Numbered from the stretch's first letter, positions 8,975 to 18,372 are shown. The stretch: DNA of 64,000 nucleotides from Pseudomonadota bacterium (GCA_023389155.1 JAEWEV010000019.1:62001-126000); one strand, 5' to 3'. Numbers and translations are program-made. The notes: generated from the sequence alone by a model not told the origin.

Positions 8975-9838
8975 ATGCGCAAAGAACCCTGGTTTCTGCT
9001 CTCCCCCGCCCTGCTGCTATTTGCCGGGCTGCTCATTGTGCCTATGCTGCTGGTCGCCGTGCTGTCCTTCTATTCGTTCAGCGGCACGACCGGCGTCATT
9101 CCGGATTTTTCATTCGGCAACTACATCACCATATTCTCAGACCCGTTTTACGGGGAAATATTCCTGCGTACGGCGGGCATGGCCCTGCTTGTTACCGTTA
9201 TCTGCATGATACTGGGCATTCCGGAGACGCTTATTCTGGCCCGCATGCGTGCGCCCTGGCGCGGCATATTTCTCGTGCTCATCCTGGGTCCTCTGCTGAT
9301 TTCAGTTGTGGTTCGCACGCTCGGCTGGTCCATTCTGATGGGCCGCCAGGGTCTGATCAACGATACGCTGCTATTTCTCGGGCTGATTGATTCACCCGTC
9401 AGACTGACTTTCACGTTTACCGGCATGGTGATCGGCCTGGTTCACGTCATGGTGCCATTCATGATCATTTCCATCTGGGCCACGCTGCGCAAACTTGATC
9501 CTACAGTGGAACACGCCGGCCGCTCCCTTGGTGGTTCTCCTTTTACCGTATTCCGACGCATCATTTTTCCGCAACTCATGCCTGGCATATTGTCCGGATC
9601 CATTATCGTATTTGCGCTTTCGGCTTCCGCCTTTGCCACACCTGCCATTCTGGGGGGGCGCCGCCTGAAAGTCGTTGCAACCGCCGCGTATGATGAATTT
9701 CTCAATTCACTGAACTGGCCTTTGGGCGCGGCGATCGTCATTCTTCTGCTCATTGCAAATATCGTCATTATCATGGGGCTGAATCGATACACTGAAAGAA
9801 AATACCGTATGATCTTTTCAAGCGGAGACAACACATGA
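8975..9838 (+). CDS. ABC transporter permease (PotB type)
   Basis: Inner-membrane permease of about 287 residues with six hydrophobic segments. The ATPase-coupling EAA loop reads EHAGRSLGGSPFTVFRRIIFPQLMPGI near residue 180. I choose the ATG at 8975 because AGGTGAT sits five bases ahead of it; a GTG at 8966 lies inside that ribosome site. Its stop overlaps the next permease start by four bases (ATGA). It pairs with that protein to form the importer channel. Confidence 0.9.
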   Translation: MRKEPWFLLSPALLLFAGLLIVPMLLVAVLSFYSFSGTTGVIPDFSFGNYITIFSDPFYGEIFLRTAGMALLVTVICMILGIPETLILARMRAPWRGIFLVLILGPLLISVVVRTLGWSILMGRQGLINDTLLFLGLIDSPVRLTFTFTGMVIGLVHVMVPFMIISIWATLRKLDPTVEHAGRSLGGSPFTVFRRIIFPQLMPGILSGSIIVFALSASAFATPAILGGRRLKVVATAAYDEFLNSLNWPLGAAIVILLLIANIVIIMGLNRYTERKYRMIFSSGDNT

Positions 9839-10629
9839 AACGGAACAGAACGCTGTCGATGATTTTTCATGCGGCATTCATGATATTCCTGATGGCTCCG
9901 CTACTGATTGTTATTGTGGTGTCGTTCACCGACAAGGGCTTTATTTCCTATCCCAGTGACGGACTGTCTTTACGCTGGTACGAAGCTGCAATGAACGAAT
10001 CCAGAATTATCAATTCATTCTGGCTCTCACTGAAACTGGCGACGTTCGCCTCGACACTGGCCGTACTGTTGGCAGTCCCGGCCGCGCTGGCACTGGCAAG
10101 ATTCCGTTTTCCGGGGCGTGATGCCATTAGTGCTTTTCTGATGTCGCCGCTGATGATTCCCAACGTCGTGCTGGGCGTTTCCTTTCTGCGCTTCTTTAAT
10201 ATTGCCGGGCTGTCCGGATCATTATTCTGGCTCACAATGACACACGTCATTTTCGTCTTCCCCTATTCCCTGCGTCTTGTCCTGGCTTCCGCTACGGGCA
10301 TGGATCGTGAAGTAGAGATGGCAGCAAGATCGCTGGGAGCCGGAAAATGGCATCTGTATAGGCGGATTATCCTGCCGCTGATCCTTCCCGGTCTGACCGG
10401 AGGCTGGCTGCTCTCGTTCATTCAGAGTTTCGATGAACTGACCATGACGGTATTTGTGGCCACGCCCGGCACAACCACGCTACCGGTCTGGATGTACAAC
10501 CATATTGCGCAAACCATCGACCCCCTGATCACCTCTGTGTCGGCAATTCTCATTATTGCAACCGTTATCATGATGGTGATCATGGATCGGCTGGTAGGGC
10601 TGGATAAAGTGCTGATTGGAAAAGGTTGA
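9835..10629 (+). CDS. ABC transporter permease (PotC type)
   Basis: 264-residue second permease subunit with six hydrophobic segments and the EAA loop MAARSLGAGKWHLYRRIILPLILPGL near residue 160. It is start-stop overlapped with the first permease and followed one base after its stop by the first oxidoreductase gene. Import and oxidation are therefore one transcription unit. Confidence 0.93.
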   Translation: MKRNRTLSMIFHAAFMIFLMAPLLIVIVVSFTDKGFISYPSDGLSLRWYEAAMNESRIINSFWLSLKLATFASTLAVLLAVPAALALARFRFPGRDAISAFLMSPLMIPNVVLGVSFLRFFNIAGLSGSLFWLTMTHVIFVFPYSLRLVLASATGMDREVEMAARSLGAGKWHLYRRIILPLILPGLTGGWLLSFIQSFDELTMTVFVATPGTTTLPVWMYNHIAQTIDPLITSVSAILIIATVIMMVIMDRLVGLDKVLIGKG

Positions 10630-10630
10630 A

Positions 10631-11752
10631 ATGCACAACACAGATATTATTGTAATTGGCGGCGGTATCGTCGGATCAAGCGTGGCCTATGGCCTGGCTC
10701 GTCAGGACGCCAGAGTGACCATGCTGGACGAAGGCGACGTTGCCTACCGCGCCTCTCGCGGAAACTTTGGTTTAGTGTGGGTCCAGGGTAAAGGCTTTGG
10801 CTTTTCGCCCTATACCCGCTGGACGATGAAATCAGCGCGTCAATGGCCCACCCTGGCCAGCGAGCTGACCCAGCGAACGGGCATTGATCCGTATCTGCAG
10901 CAGCCTGGCGGTTTCGTATTTTTTTTGAATCAGGCAGATATGGATGCGCGCGCCGCGACCATGCGTCACATTCAGGATTCAGTTGACGAAAAATACGAAT
11001 ACCGGTTTCTGTCCCCTGCCGAGATCCGCAAGCAGATTCCTGCGATCGGCCCCAAGGTCATCGGCGCCTGTTACACGCCCATGGACGGACATGCCAACCC
11101 GTTGAGGCTGCTGCCCGCCCTGCAGCAGGCAGCACGTCAGCTGGGCGTAGACTATCGCTATAACAGCCATGTTGAGAATATTGACCACAGTGGCTCCCGG
11201 TTTATCGTCACCACAAGTTCCGGTGAAAAATATGCTGCCGCGAAAATTGTGCTTTGCGCAGGACTCGGCAACAAGCGGCTGGGCAAGTTCGTCGGACTGG
11301 ATGTGCCGGTTGAACCCAATCAGGGGCAGGTCATGATCGGCGAGCGATGTGCGCCGTTCCTATCCTACCCCACCATGCATGTGCGGCAGACCAACGAAGG
11401 CACTATTCAGATTGGCGACTCTCTCGAAGATGTGGGCTACGACGATACAACACGATTGTCATTGCAGCGCGACATTGCCCGACGCGCCATCGACTATTTT
11501 CCAGCGCTCGCCGACATGCGTATCATCCGTTGCTGGGCAGCCCTGCGAATTATGTCGCCCGATGGCATGCCAATTTATCAGGAATCAAGGCAGATGCCCG
11601 GCGCTTTTGTGGTGACCTGTCACAGTGGCATCACACTGGCCGCCAATCATGTCTTTACGATTCCCGGATGGATTCTGCGAGGCGACTCCGCGCAGACCAT
11701 CGCACCGTTTACCAACCAGCGCTTTGTCACCCCTAACGGAGGTCAACAATGA
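10631..11752 (+). CDS. FAD-dependent oxidoreductase, DAO/HcnC-like subunit
   Basis: About 373-residue flavoprotein of the D-amino-acid-oxidase fold. The dinucleotide-binding motif IIVIGGGIVGSSVAYGLA is at the N-terminus and the C-terminal DAO signature near CWAALRIMSPDGMPIYQ. The ATG at 10631 has an AAAGG element upstream. Together with the next two genes it matches the three-part HcnABC, opine oxidase (OoxAB/NoxAB) or D-hydroxyproline dehydrogenase layout: a catalytic amine-oxidising subunit, a small [2Fe-2S] subunit and an FAD/NAD subunit. It would oxidise the C-N bond of the imported amine to an imine. Confidence 0.88.
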   Translation: MHNTDIIVIGGGIVGSSVAYGLARQDARVTMLDEGDVAYRASRGNFGLVWVQGKGFGFSPYTRWTMKSARQWPTLASELTQRTGIDPYLQQPGGFVFFLNQADMDARAATMRHIQDSVDEKYEYRFLSPAEIRKQIPAIGPKVIGACYTPMDGHANPLRLLPALQQAARQLGVDYRYNSHVENIDHSGSRFIVTTSSGEKYAAAKIVLCAGLGNKRLGKFVGLDVPVEPNQGQVMIGERCAPFLSYPTMHVRQTNEGTIQIGDSLEDVGYDDTTRLSLQRDIARRAIDYFPALADMRIIRCWAALRIMSPDGMPIYQESRQMPGAFVVTCHSGITLAANHVFTIPGWILRGDSAQTIAPFTNQRFVTPNGGQQ

Positions 11753-12093
11753 ACACGGCAGCATTATTCAGATCTCTCCATACCAATCAAGACGATACAA
11801 AGCAGCAGACCGTGTCCTTCGAATTTGAGGGTCGGGCGCTGACTGCTCCCAAAGGGGTGACCGTTGCCGCCGCACTAATGCAGAATCAGGTGCTCCATTT
11901 CCGGGACTCTCCGGTAAGTGGGGAGCCGCGGGCACCCTATTGCCAGATGGGGATCTGTTTCGAATGCCTGGTACAAATCGACGGCGTGCAAAATCGGCAA
12001 AGCTGCATGATAACGATTGAAGAAGGAATGCAAATCCGGATGCAGCACGGAACAACCCGTTTCACAATTGTCCAGACAGGTGATGCAGAATGA
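11749..12093 (+). CDS. Small (2Fe-2S)-binding subunit, HcnA-like
   Basis: 114-residue ferredoxin-like protein. The cysteine pattern C-x4-C-x2-C-x12-C (in YCQMGICFECLV and RQSCM, residues about 64-86) binds a plant-type [2Fe-2S] cluster, as in HcnA and the small subunit of opine and hydroxyproline dehydrogenases. Both ends overlap its neighbours by four bases (ATGA), which indicates tight translational coupling and a fixed stoichiometry with the flavoproteins. It probably passes electrons from the catalytic subunit to the FAD subunit. Confidence 0.88.
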   Translation: MNTAALFRSLHTNQDDTKQQTVSFEFEGRALTAPKGVTVAAALMQNQVLHFRDSPVSGEPRAPYCQMGICFECLVQIDGVQNRQSCMITIEEGMQIRMQHGTTRFTIVQTGDAE

Positions 12094-13481
12094 GTGCACA
12101 GACAGATGTCGTGATTATCGGCGCAGGCCCTGCCGGCATGACTGCAGCAGCGCGGCTGGCAGAACACAATCACTCGGTGGTGGTTCTGGACGAGCAGCCC
12201 CAGGCTGGTGGCCAAATATGGCGCAATATCATGGGAACCAGCACTGAATTGGCGACCATTCTTGGTCCGGATTATGCTGCTGGCGCCACCGTTGCCTCGC
12301 GCTTTGCTTCCAGCAGTATCAATCACATTCGTGGTGCGACCGTATGGAACCTGACGCGTGACCGACAGCTGCATTACCTGCAGAATGGCAAGACACATGC
12401 CCTGTCAGCCAAAACCGTGATGCTGGCCACCGGCGCCATGGAACGCCCATTTCCGATTCCAGGCTGGACTCTGCCAGGAGTCATGGGAGCTGGCGCCGCA
12501 CAAGTGCTGCTGAAGGGATCAGGCACAGTACCGGCAAACCCGGTTGTCGTGGCCGGTTGTGGTCCGCTGCTCTATTTGATCTGCTGGCAGTATCTGCGCG
12601 CGAACGTGCCGATAGCCGCGGTGCTGGACACCAGTGCCAGGGGCGATATTTTCAGCGCGATGCCTGCCTTTTTCAAGGGGCTCTCTGCGTTCAAAGATAT
12701 TCGCAAGGGCATGTCGCTGATCAAGGCCATCAAGGCAAAAAACATTCCCTTTTATCGGGGCGTGCAAAATCTGCAGATTCAGGGAGACGCCAGCGTCAGC
12801 GCCATCCAGTTTGACTACAAGGGCCAGACGCGCAGCGTAGCAACGACAATGGTACTGCTACATCAGGGCGTTGTACCCAATACCCAGTTTACCTGGCTGT
12901 TACGCGCCGAACACGACTGGTCTGACGCGCAGATCTGCTGGGTGCCACGTACAGATTCATGGGGTCGGCTCCCCGACATCGACGGCATCTATCTGGCCGG
13001 TGACGGACAAGGTATCGCCGGTGCACAAGCCGCTGTCACTCGTGGGGAACTTGCGGCCCTGGCAATAAATGCCCAGTTGGATCCATCACAGGCATCCTCA
13101 CTGGAGAGTCGCAGCCGGCCATTTCTATCACAATTGAAAAAAGAGACGGCGTTGCGGCCCTTCCTGGATCAGGCCTATCAGCCTAAAAAGGAAAATCGTA
13201 TTCCCCAGAATAATACGATCGTATGTCGCTGCGAAGAAGTCACTGCAGGGCAGATTCGTGAATTTGTGAAACAGGGCTGCATGGGGCCCAACCAGGCCAA
13301 ATCATTCAGTCGCTGCGGCATGGGTCCCTGTCAGGGCCGTATGTGCGGCTTGACAGTGACTGAAGTCATCGCCGACGAATTAACTATCCCGCAAAAGGAT
13401 GTCGGCTACTATCGCATTCGCGCCCCGCTCAAGCCGGTTACACTGGCAGAGCTGGCGTCTGCCACCGATCCCGAACACTGA
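12090..13481 (+). CDS. NAD(P)/FAD oxidoreductase with BFD-like iron-sulfur domain, HcnB-like
   Basis: 463-residue subunit with an N-terminal FAD-binding motif (VVIIGAGPAGMTAAARLAEH, residues 5-24), a second nucleotide-binding motif near VVVAGCGPLLYLICWQY (residue ~150), and a C-terminal BFD-like [2Fe-2S] domain. The latter has the cysteine pattern CxC-x27-C-x4-C (VCRCEEVT ... SRCGMGPCQG). This domain order is that of HcnB and the large subunit of opine/hydroxyproline dehydrogenases. It completes the three-subunit complex with 10631 and 11749, overlapping the latter by four bases. Confidence 0.9.
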   Translation: MSAQTDVVIIGAGPAGMTAAARLAEHNHSVVVLDEQPQAGGQIWRNIMGTSTELATILGPDYAAGATVASRFASSSINHIRGATVWNLTRDRQLHYLQNGKTHALSAKTVMLATGAMERPFPIPGWTLPGVMGAGAAQVLLKGSGTVPANPVVVAGCGPLLYLICWQYLRANVPIAAVLDTSARGDIFSAMPAFFKGLSAFKDIRKGMSLIKAIKAKNIPFYRGVQNLQIQGDASVSAIQFDYKGQTRSVATTMVLLHQGVVPNTQFTWLLRAEHDWSDAQICWVPRTDSWGRLPDIDGIYLAGDGQGIAGAQAAVTRGELAALAINAQLDPSQASSLESRSRPFLSQLKKETALRPFLDQAYQPKKENRIPQNNTIVCRCEEVTAGQIREFVKQGCMGPNQAKSFSRCGMGPCQGRMCGLTVTEVIADELTIPQKDVGYYRIRAPLKPVTLAELASATDPEH

Positions 13482-13502
13482 TTTTTTTCCACAGGAGTAA
13501 AC

Positions 13503-13856
13503 ATGTCATCAATTGAACGTTTTGAAACCAACAAGCGGATGAGCCGCGTCGTCAAATACAACGGCTTTCTGTTTCTGAGTGGCCTGACGGGCGATAACCC
13601 CGATGAGGATGTCAAAGGCCAGACACGCAGCATTCTGGCGAAAATCGAAAAACACCTGCAAGCGCATGGTTCATCCAAAGACAAAATCCTGACAGCGCAA
13701 ATCTGGCTCAAGGATATTGATCGCGATTTTGCTGCCATGAACGAAGTATGGGACAGCTGGCTGCCAGAAGGCGTTGCGCCCACCCGTGCCACCGGCGAAT
13801 CCAAGCTGGCCACGCCCAAGCTGCTGGTTGAGATCATTATTTCAGCTGCCGTATAA
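13503..13856 (+). CDS. RidA-family (YjgF/Rid) imine/enamine deaminase
   Basis: 117-residue Rid protein; the AGGAGTAAAC ribosome site precedes the ATG. The family hydrolyses reactive enamines and imines released by amine-oxidising and PLP enzymes. The conserved arginine lies in PTRATGES near residue 98 and the C-terminal strand LLVEIIISAAV carries the conserved glutamate. Its place between the flavin dehydrogenase and a second DAO-type oxidase fits a role in hydrolysing the imine product to a keto compound and ammonia. Confidence 0.9.
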   Translation: MSSIERFETNKRMSRVVKYNGFLFLSGLTGDNPDEDVKGQTRSILAKIEKHLQAHGSSKDKILTAQIWLKDIDRDFAAMNEVWDSWLPEGVAPTRATGESKLATPKLLVEIIISAAV

Positions 13857-13876
13857 CAATCCGGGATTGTTCAGTC

Positions 13877-14992
13877 ATGAGCCACCATGCCAATTGTGAT
13901 GTCATCATCGTCGGCGGTGGCATTCATGGCGCTGCCACCGCCTACTTTCTGGCGCGCCAGGGACTTTCCGTCAGTCTGTTCGAACGGGACTATTGTGGCC
14001 GTTGCGCATCGGGAGTTAATGCTGGCGGCGTACGAACGCTCGGCCGTGTGCTCCCGGAAATTCCCCTGTCGCTGATTTCATCACAACTGTGGCGCTCGCT
14101 GGATTTTCTGCATGGCTTCGATGGCGCATTTGTTCAGACCGGACAGATCAAAGTTGCCGAATCCGAACAGGATATGCTGGTTCTGCAGGAGCGCCATGAT
14201 CTGCTGGCTGAACATGGATTTCATCATGAAAAACTGATTGATCGCCAGCTGGTTCGGGAGATTGTTCCGGCCATCGCCGAGTATGTGCACGGAGCACTAT
14301 GGGTCAGCACCGACGGCTTTGCATTCCCGTATCTGATCGTCCAGGCTTTCACACACGAGGCCCGCAAACACGGCGCCACGATCAGCGAGCAGAGTCCGGT
14401 ACATGCCATAGAAAGAAACGGGCAAAGCTGGACGGTACAGGCGGGAGGACAGCGTATCACAGGTGAAAAGCTGCTGCTTTGCGCCGGAGCATGGACAGCA
14501 AAGCTGGCACAGCTATGTGGTGACTCAATACCTGTTACACCCGGCGGATTGATGCTGATGGTTACCCAGCGGGTACCGCACTTTATCAATCCGGTGCTGG
14601 GTGCGACCAGTCGAGGCCTGTCTTTCAAACAATTCGCCAATGGCACCGTCGTAATTGGCGGCTCCCTGGAATGTCAGGCCGATGCCGAGCACAATTATGC
14701 CGAGCTCGATTTTTCCCGGCTTGCCAACAGCGCTCGCATCGTTACCGATCTTTTCCCTTTTTTGAAAGGCATCAGTATTACGCGAGCGTGGTCAGGGCTG
14801 GACGGCTATACGCCCGATCATACCTCCATCATTGGCCCGAGCGCGTCAGTGAACAATCTCTATTACGCCTGCGGCTTCTCGGCCAGCGGATTCCAGCTAG
14901 GCCCCGCGTCTGGCCAGTACCTGGCCGGACTGATCGCCGGCAACACACCTGATCCCATGCATGAAGGGCTGTTACCGTCACGGTTTGTCTGA
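13877..14992 (+). CDS. FAD-dependent oxidoreductase (DAO/sarcosine-oxidase-beta-like)
   Basis: 371-residue single-subunit-type flavoprotein with N-terminal VIIVGGGIHGAATAYFLARQG and the C-terminal WSGLDGYTPDHTSIIGP signature of the DAO superfamily. It is the last gene of the amine operon, 20 bases after ridA. It may oxidise a second intermediate (for example the amino acid left after the first oxidation) or a stereoisomer. The exact substrate cannot be read from the sequence. Confidence 0.87.
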   Translation: MSHHANCDVIIVGGGIHGAATAYFLARQGLSVSLFERDYCGRCASGVNAGGVRTLGRVLPEIPLSLISSQLWRSLDFLHGFDGAFVQTGQIKVAESEQDMLVLQERHDLLAEHGFHHEKLIDRQLVREIVPAIAEYVHGALWVSTDGFAFPYLIVQAFTHEARKHGATISEQSPVHAIERNGQSWTVQAGGQRITGEKLLLCAGAWTAKLAQLCGDSIPVTPGGLMLMVTQRVPHFINPVLGATSRGLSFKQFANGTVVIGGSLECQADAEHNYAELDFSRLANSARIVTDLFPFLKGISITRAWSGLDGYTPDHTSIIGPSASVNNLYYACGFSASGFQLGPASGQYLAGLIAGNTPDPMHEGLLPSRFV

Positions 14993-15039
14993 AGCGCCAG
15001 TCAACGCATGTTGTGTGACAGATAATGTGTCTCCATCAG

Positions 15040-15972
15040 CTACGCAACAGATTCCAGCAACGGATTCAGTCCGCTAAGCGCGACCTTTGAATGCAATGGA
15101 CGGCCCAGTACGGATTCGCAGTACGCTGAGGCCTCCATCATGGCCTGAAGATCAATGCCGGTAGATATTCCCATGGATTCCAGCAGATTAACCCAGTCCT
15201 CGGTACACACGTTCCCGGTAAACCCTCCTCCATACTTCACTTTGGAAGGATGGCCCCCGACCCCGCCCATCGAGCAGTCAAAGTACCGAACGCCGCTCTC
15301 GTACGCGGCAAGGTAATTGACTACGCCGGTGCCGCGTGAATCATGAAAGTGCGCCACAGGCGTAACCTGGGGAAATTCGCGGATCACGGCATCAAAAAGA
15401 CGCCGTGTTGCAGCGGGAACTGACATGCCCGTGGTATCTCCCAGGGTAACGAGCTGCACTCCTGCCAAACTGAATTTTTCTACATCTCGCAGAACCTCCG
15501 ATTCACTGACAGCCCCTTCAAAGGGACAACCAAACGCCATGGAAATGGTCCCTACCAGACGGTAGGTGCCCTGCGCAGCCGCAACCATGTCTGCAATATT
15601 CTCCCACTGCTCCTGTCGAGTTCGCTTCAGATTTTTCAGCGAATGACTGTCGGTCGCGGAAACCAGCAGACTGATTTCATTGGCTCCAAAACCTTTCTCC
15701 GTATCATGCAACGCACGCTCTACTGCTCGGACGTTGGCGCAGGTGGCTTTGTAATACACCCCCTCTTCGCGGCGAATACGTGCCAGCACGTCACTGGCAT
15801 CGGCAAACTGCGGGATTACTTTTGGATTGGAATAGGACGTGGCTTCGATGCGTCTGATACCGCTGGCAGTAAATCTGTCTATCAGTGACAGTTTGGTTTC
15901 AAGAGGAATTATGACGGGCTCATGCTGCAGACCATCCCTGGCGAAACATTCACAAATGACAACTTCACTCAT
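15040..15972 (-). CDS. Hydroxymethylglutaryl-CoA lyase-like enzyme
   Basis: 310-residue DRE-TIM metallolyase. ARDGLQHEP at residues 11-19 supplies the catalytic Arg-Asp pair and HFH at 208-210 the metal histidines. The flexible catalytic loop reads GGVGGHPSKVKYGGG (residues 236-250), with His241 where classical HMG-CoA lyase has its active-site cysteine (GGCPYA). I therefore call it HMGL-like. It would split a 3-hydroxy-3-substituted acyl-CoA into a smaller acyl-CoA and a ketone or keto acid. Its ATG overlaps the acyl-CoA synthetase stop (ATGA), and it is the last gene of the operon. Confidence 0.85.
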   Translation of the reverse strand: MSEVVICECFARDGLQHEPVIIPLETKLSLIDRFTASGIRRIEATSYSNPKVIPQFADASDVLARIRREEGVYYKATCANVRAVERALHDTEKGFGANEISLLVSATDSHSLKNLKRTRQEQWENIADMVAAAQGTYRLVGTISMAFGCPFEGAVSESEVLRDVEKFSLAGVQLVTLGDTTGMSVPAATRRLFDAVIREFPQVTPVAHFHDSRGTGVVNYLAAYESGVRYFDCSMGGVGGHPSKVKYGGGFTGNVCTEDWVNLLESMGISTGIDLQAMMEASAYCESVLGRPLHSKVALSGLNPLLESVA

Positions 15973-17603
15973 TGCTTTTCCTCTGACAATCCAAGAGATG
16001 TAATGGCGTACGCGCGCAGCTTGTTTTTCTGCACTTTCGAGCTGCCTGTCATCCCTATTTCGTCAAAACTGTCCACGACCTGCACATAACGAGGAACCTT
16101 GAAATTGGAGATTCGGGATTTGCACCAATCGATAAGTTCATCAGGTGTGCATTGGTGTCCCTGCTTCAGAACAACGAATGCCGCCGGTACTTCGCCGAGG
16201 CGTGCATCGGGCACACCAACCACCTGGGCCAGTTCTATTGCCTCATTCATCAGAATGAAACCTTCGACTTCCGTTGGTGCGACGTTTTCTCCGCCAACGC
16301 GGAACATGTCTTTCAGCCGCCCCACCATTTTCAGCCGGCCTTCCTCGTTCAGTTTTCCCAAATCGCCTGTTTTCAGCCAACCATCTTCGGTAAATGTCCT
16401 GGCCGTGACTTCGGGCATGTTGTAATAGCCGCGCATCACGCTCCAGCCTTTGACCTGGATTTCGCCCGGCTCGCCCGGCGCGGCATTTTCTCCTGTGTTC
16501 TCATCAACGGTTCGAACCTGGACACCCTCGTGAGGGAGCGCCCAGCCCTCGGTGCGCAGGTGCAGCGGATCGTCCCACGACGACATCACGACATTAGGTG
16601 ACGCTTCCGATAGACCGTAGGCATTGCAAAGATTGGGGACCTGCATCTGATCGTGGATTTTCTGCATCACCTCGGGTCCGGCTGCTGCCCAGCCGCCGCG
16701 CAGATGCAATTTTGACGCATCGAACTGTGGGTGACCCAGCAACATGAGAAAGATCGTGTCATTGCCAGAGGTCAGCGTACACTTTTCATTTTCAAGCAAT
16801 GCCAGTGCCTGCGACACATCAAATTTCGGGAGCGTCAACAAACAACAGCCTGTGGTCAGCGATACCAGAACCGACAAGGTAGAACCGGCGACATGAAAGA
16901 AAGGCCGGATGCTGAAGTACCGGTCACTGGCAGTGACACCCATGCGCAGCGATACGGCATAAGCATCAGAAAGCATGTTGTCGTGACTCAGCATGACACC
17001 TTTGGGGAACGACGTAGTGCCGGATGTATATTGAATCAGCAGGATGTCATCAGGTTCGGGACTACCGCATTCTGTATAGCATGCGTCGATGTCCTGTGAT
17101 TTCACATTTGCAATCAGGCGGTTGAAGTCGGTCGCGCCGGCAGGCATGCGAACAGTATCAAACATCAATACCTGGCTCATTTTGGGCAATGCGCTGCCGG
17201 GCAGTCGCGTGGACAGCGCCGGCTCCACTTCCGTCAGCAGAGAGGTGAAGTCAATTCCCAGAAAACTTTCTGTCGTGACCAGAGTACTGATATCAGCCTG
17301 TTTCAGGCAGAAGGCGAGTTCCTCTTTTTTGAAGCGCGTATTTACCGGCACGGTAACGGCTCCGATCCGGGCGCAGGCAAAAAACGTCTGGACCCAGTGA
17401 ACACCATTGCCAAGCATGATCGCCACGTGGTCACCCTTGCGCACGCCGGATTGCCAAAGGGCAGCGGCGGTGCGGTCCACTTTGTCTGAAAGTGACTGCC
17501 ATGTCTCCCTGGATTCGTTATCAATAAATGCATCGCTGTCTGGATACGTAGCCACGGTCTCGGCCAGCACTTCACTCAGAATTTTGCATCGGGGCAACAT
17601 CAT
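15969..17603 (-). CDS. AMP-dependent acyl-CoA synthetase/ligase
   Basis: 544-residue ANL-superfamily enzyme. The P-loop-like motif YTSGTTSFPKGVMLSH is near residue 190, the A5 region NAYGLSEASP near 325, and the hinge region GWLKTGDLGKLNEEGRLKMVGRLKDMFRVGGENV near 425. It activates a carboxylic acid to its CoA thioester through an acyl-adenylate. The ATG overlaps the stop of the upstream crotonase by one base. In this operon it provides one of two routes to CoA activation, the other being the class III CoA-transferases at 19497 and 23501. Confidence 0.93.
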   Translation of the reverse strand: MMLPRCKILSEVLAETVATYPDSDAFIDNESRETWQSLSDKVDRTAAALWQSGVRKGDHVAIMLGNGVHWVQTFFACARIGAVTVPVNTRFKKEELAFCLKQADISTLVTTESFLGIDFTSLLTEVEPALSTRLPGSALPKMSQVLMFDTVRMPAGATDFNRLIANVKSQDIDACYTECGSPEPDDILLIQYTSGTTSFPKGVMLSHDNMLSDAYAVSLRMGVTASDRYFSIRPFFHVAGSTLSVLVSLTTGCCLLTLPKFDVSQALALLENEKCTLTSGNDTIFLMLLGHPQFDASKLHLRGGWAAAGPEVMQKIHDQMQVPNLCNAYGLSEASPNVVMSSWDDPLHLRTEGWALPHEGVQVRTVDENTGENAAPGEPGEIQVKGWSVMRGYYNMPEVTARTFTEDGWLKTGDLGKLNEEGRLKMVGRLKDMFRVGGENVAPTEVEGFILMNEAIELAQVVGVPDARLGEVPAAFVVLKQGHQCTPDELIDWCKSRISNFKVPRYVQVVDSFDEIGMTGSSKVQKNKLRAYAITSLGLSEEKQ

Positions 17604-18361
17604 TACTTTTCCTTTGTACTGCCAAAAGTGGAGATAGCGGATTTCCAGTCGCTATTTCGCAGAATCTTCTCAATCGCCAGCAATTCGATTGCCATGGCCC
17701 CTTCCCTGGTCGTCTCCACCCCTGCATTGACGCAGTGTTTGGTCAGTTTTACAGTCAGCGGTTTTGCCTGTGCAATATGATCAGCCATTTCCATCAATGT
17801 GGACTCAATCGTATCTTGCGGCAGGATGCGATTGGTCAGGCCGAACTCGCGGGCTTCCCGGGCGTCGAATATCCGGCCGCTGAACAGCAGCTCCTTGGCG
17901 ACCCTGATGCCCGCAATACGGCTGATCCGCTGGGTTGCGCCCACCGTACCCCAGCTCACTTCAGGGTAACGGAAGGTTGCCTCCGGGGTAGACCAGGCAA
18001 AATCGCACGCAGCAATAATTTCACATCCAGAACCGAAAGCGGGACCGTGCACCAGTGCAATCGTCGGACGCGACAGTTTTTCAATTGCATCATATGCAGA
18101 GAATCCGGCGACGCGCCGGGCCGTCATATCGGACAGGGTCATGTCCTTGCGTTCCTTCAGATCCGCACCGGCACAAAAAGCAGAACCAGCGCCACGGAAA
18201 ATGACGACCCGAATATGATCATCCTGCTCAATCTGCTCGGTTACCTTTACCAGTTCCGCACACATTTTCACGTTCAGCGCGTTCCTGCTGTCCGGCCGAT
18301 TCAACAGCACCGTGGCGACGCCGTTCTCCTCTACCTTCAGATCAATTGTTTCATATGACAT
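17603..18361 (-). CDS. Enoyl-CoA hydratase/isomerase family protein
   Basis: 252-residue crotonase. Oxyanion-hole segments FCAGADLKERK and GPAFGSGCEII are visible, and both catalytic glutamates of classical hydratases are present (in GSGCEIIAACD and in RYPEVSWGTVGATQR). This makes it a good hydratase candidate, for example of the 3-methylglutaconyl-CoA hydratase (AUH) kind that would feed an HMG-CoA-lyase. It sits 11 bases after the Bug receptor gene and is coupled to the acyl-CoA synthetase. Confidence 0.9.
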   Translation of the reverse strand: MSYETIDLKVEENGVATVLLNRPDSRNALNVKMCAELVKVTEQIEQDDHIRVVIFRGAGSAFCAGADLKERKDMTLSDMTARRVAGFSAYDAIEKLSRPTIALVHGPAFGSGCEIIAACDFAWSTPEATFRYPEVSWGTVGATQRISRIAGIRVAKELLFSGRIFDAREAREFGLTNRILPQDTIESTLMEMADHIAQAKPLTVKLTKHCVNAGVETTREGAMAIELLAIEKILRNSDWKSAISTFGSTKEK

Positions 18362-18372
18362 ATATGGAGTTC

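Noticed and set aside
16731..17099. 122-codon frame antisense to the acyl-CoA synthetase
   Set aside because: Shadow frame of a conserved gene; no domain.
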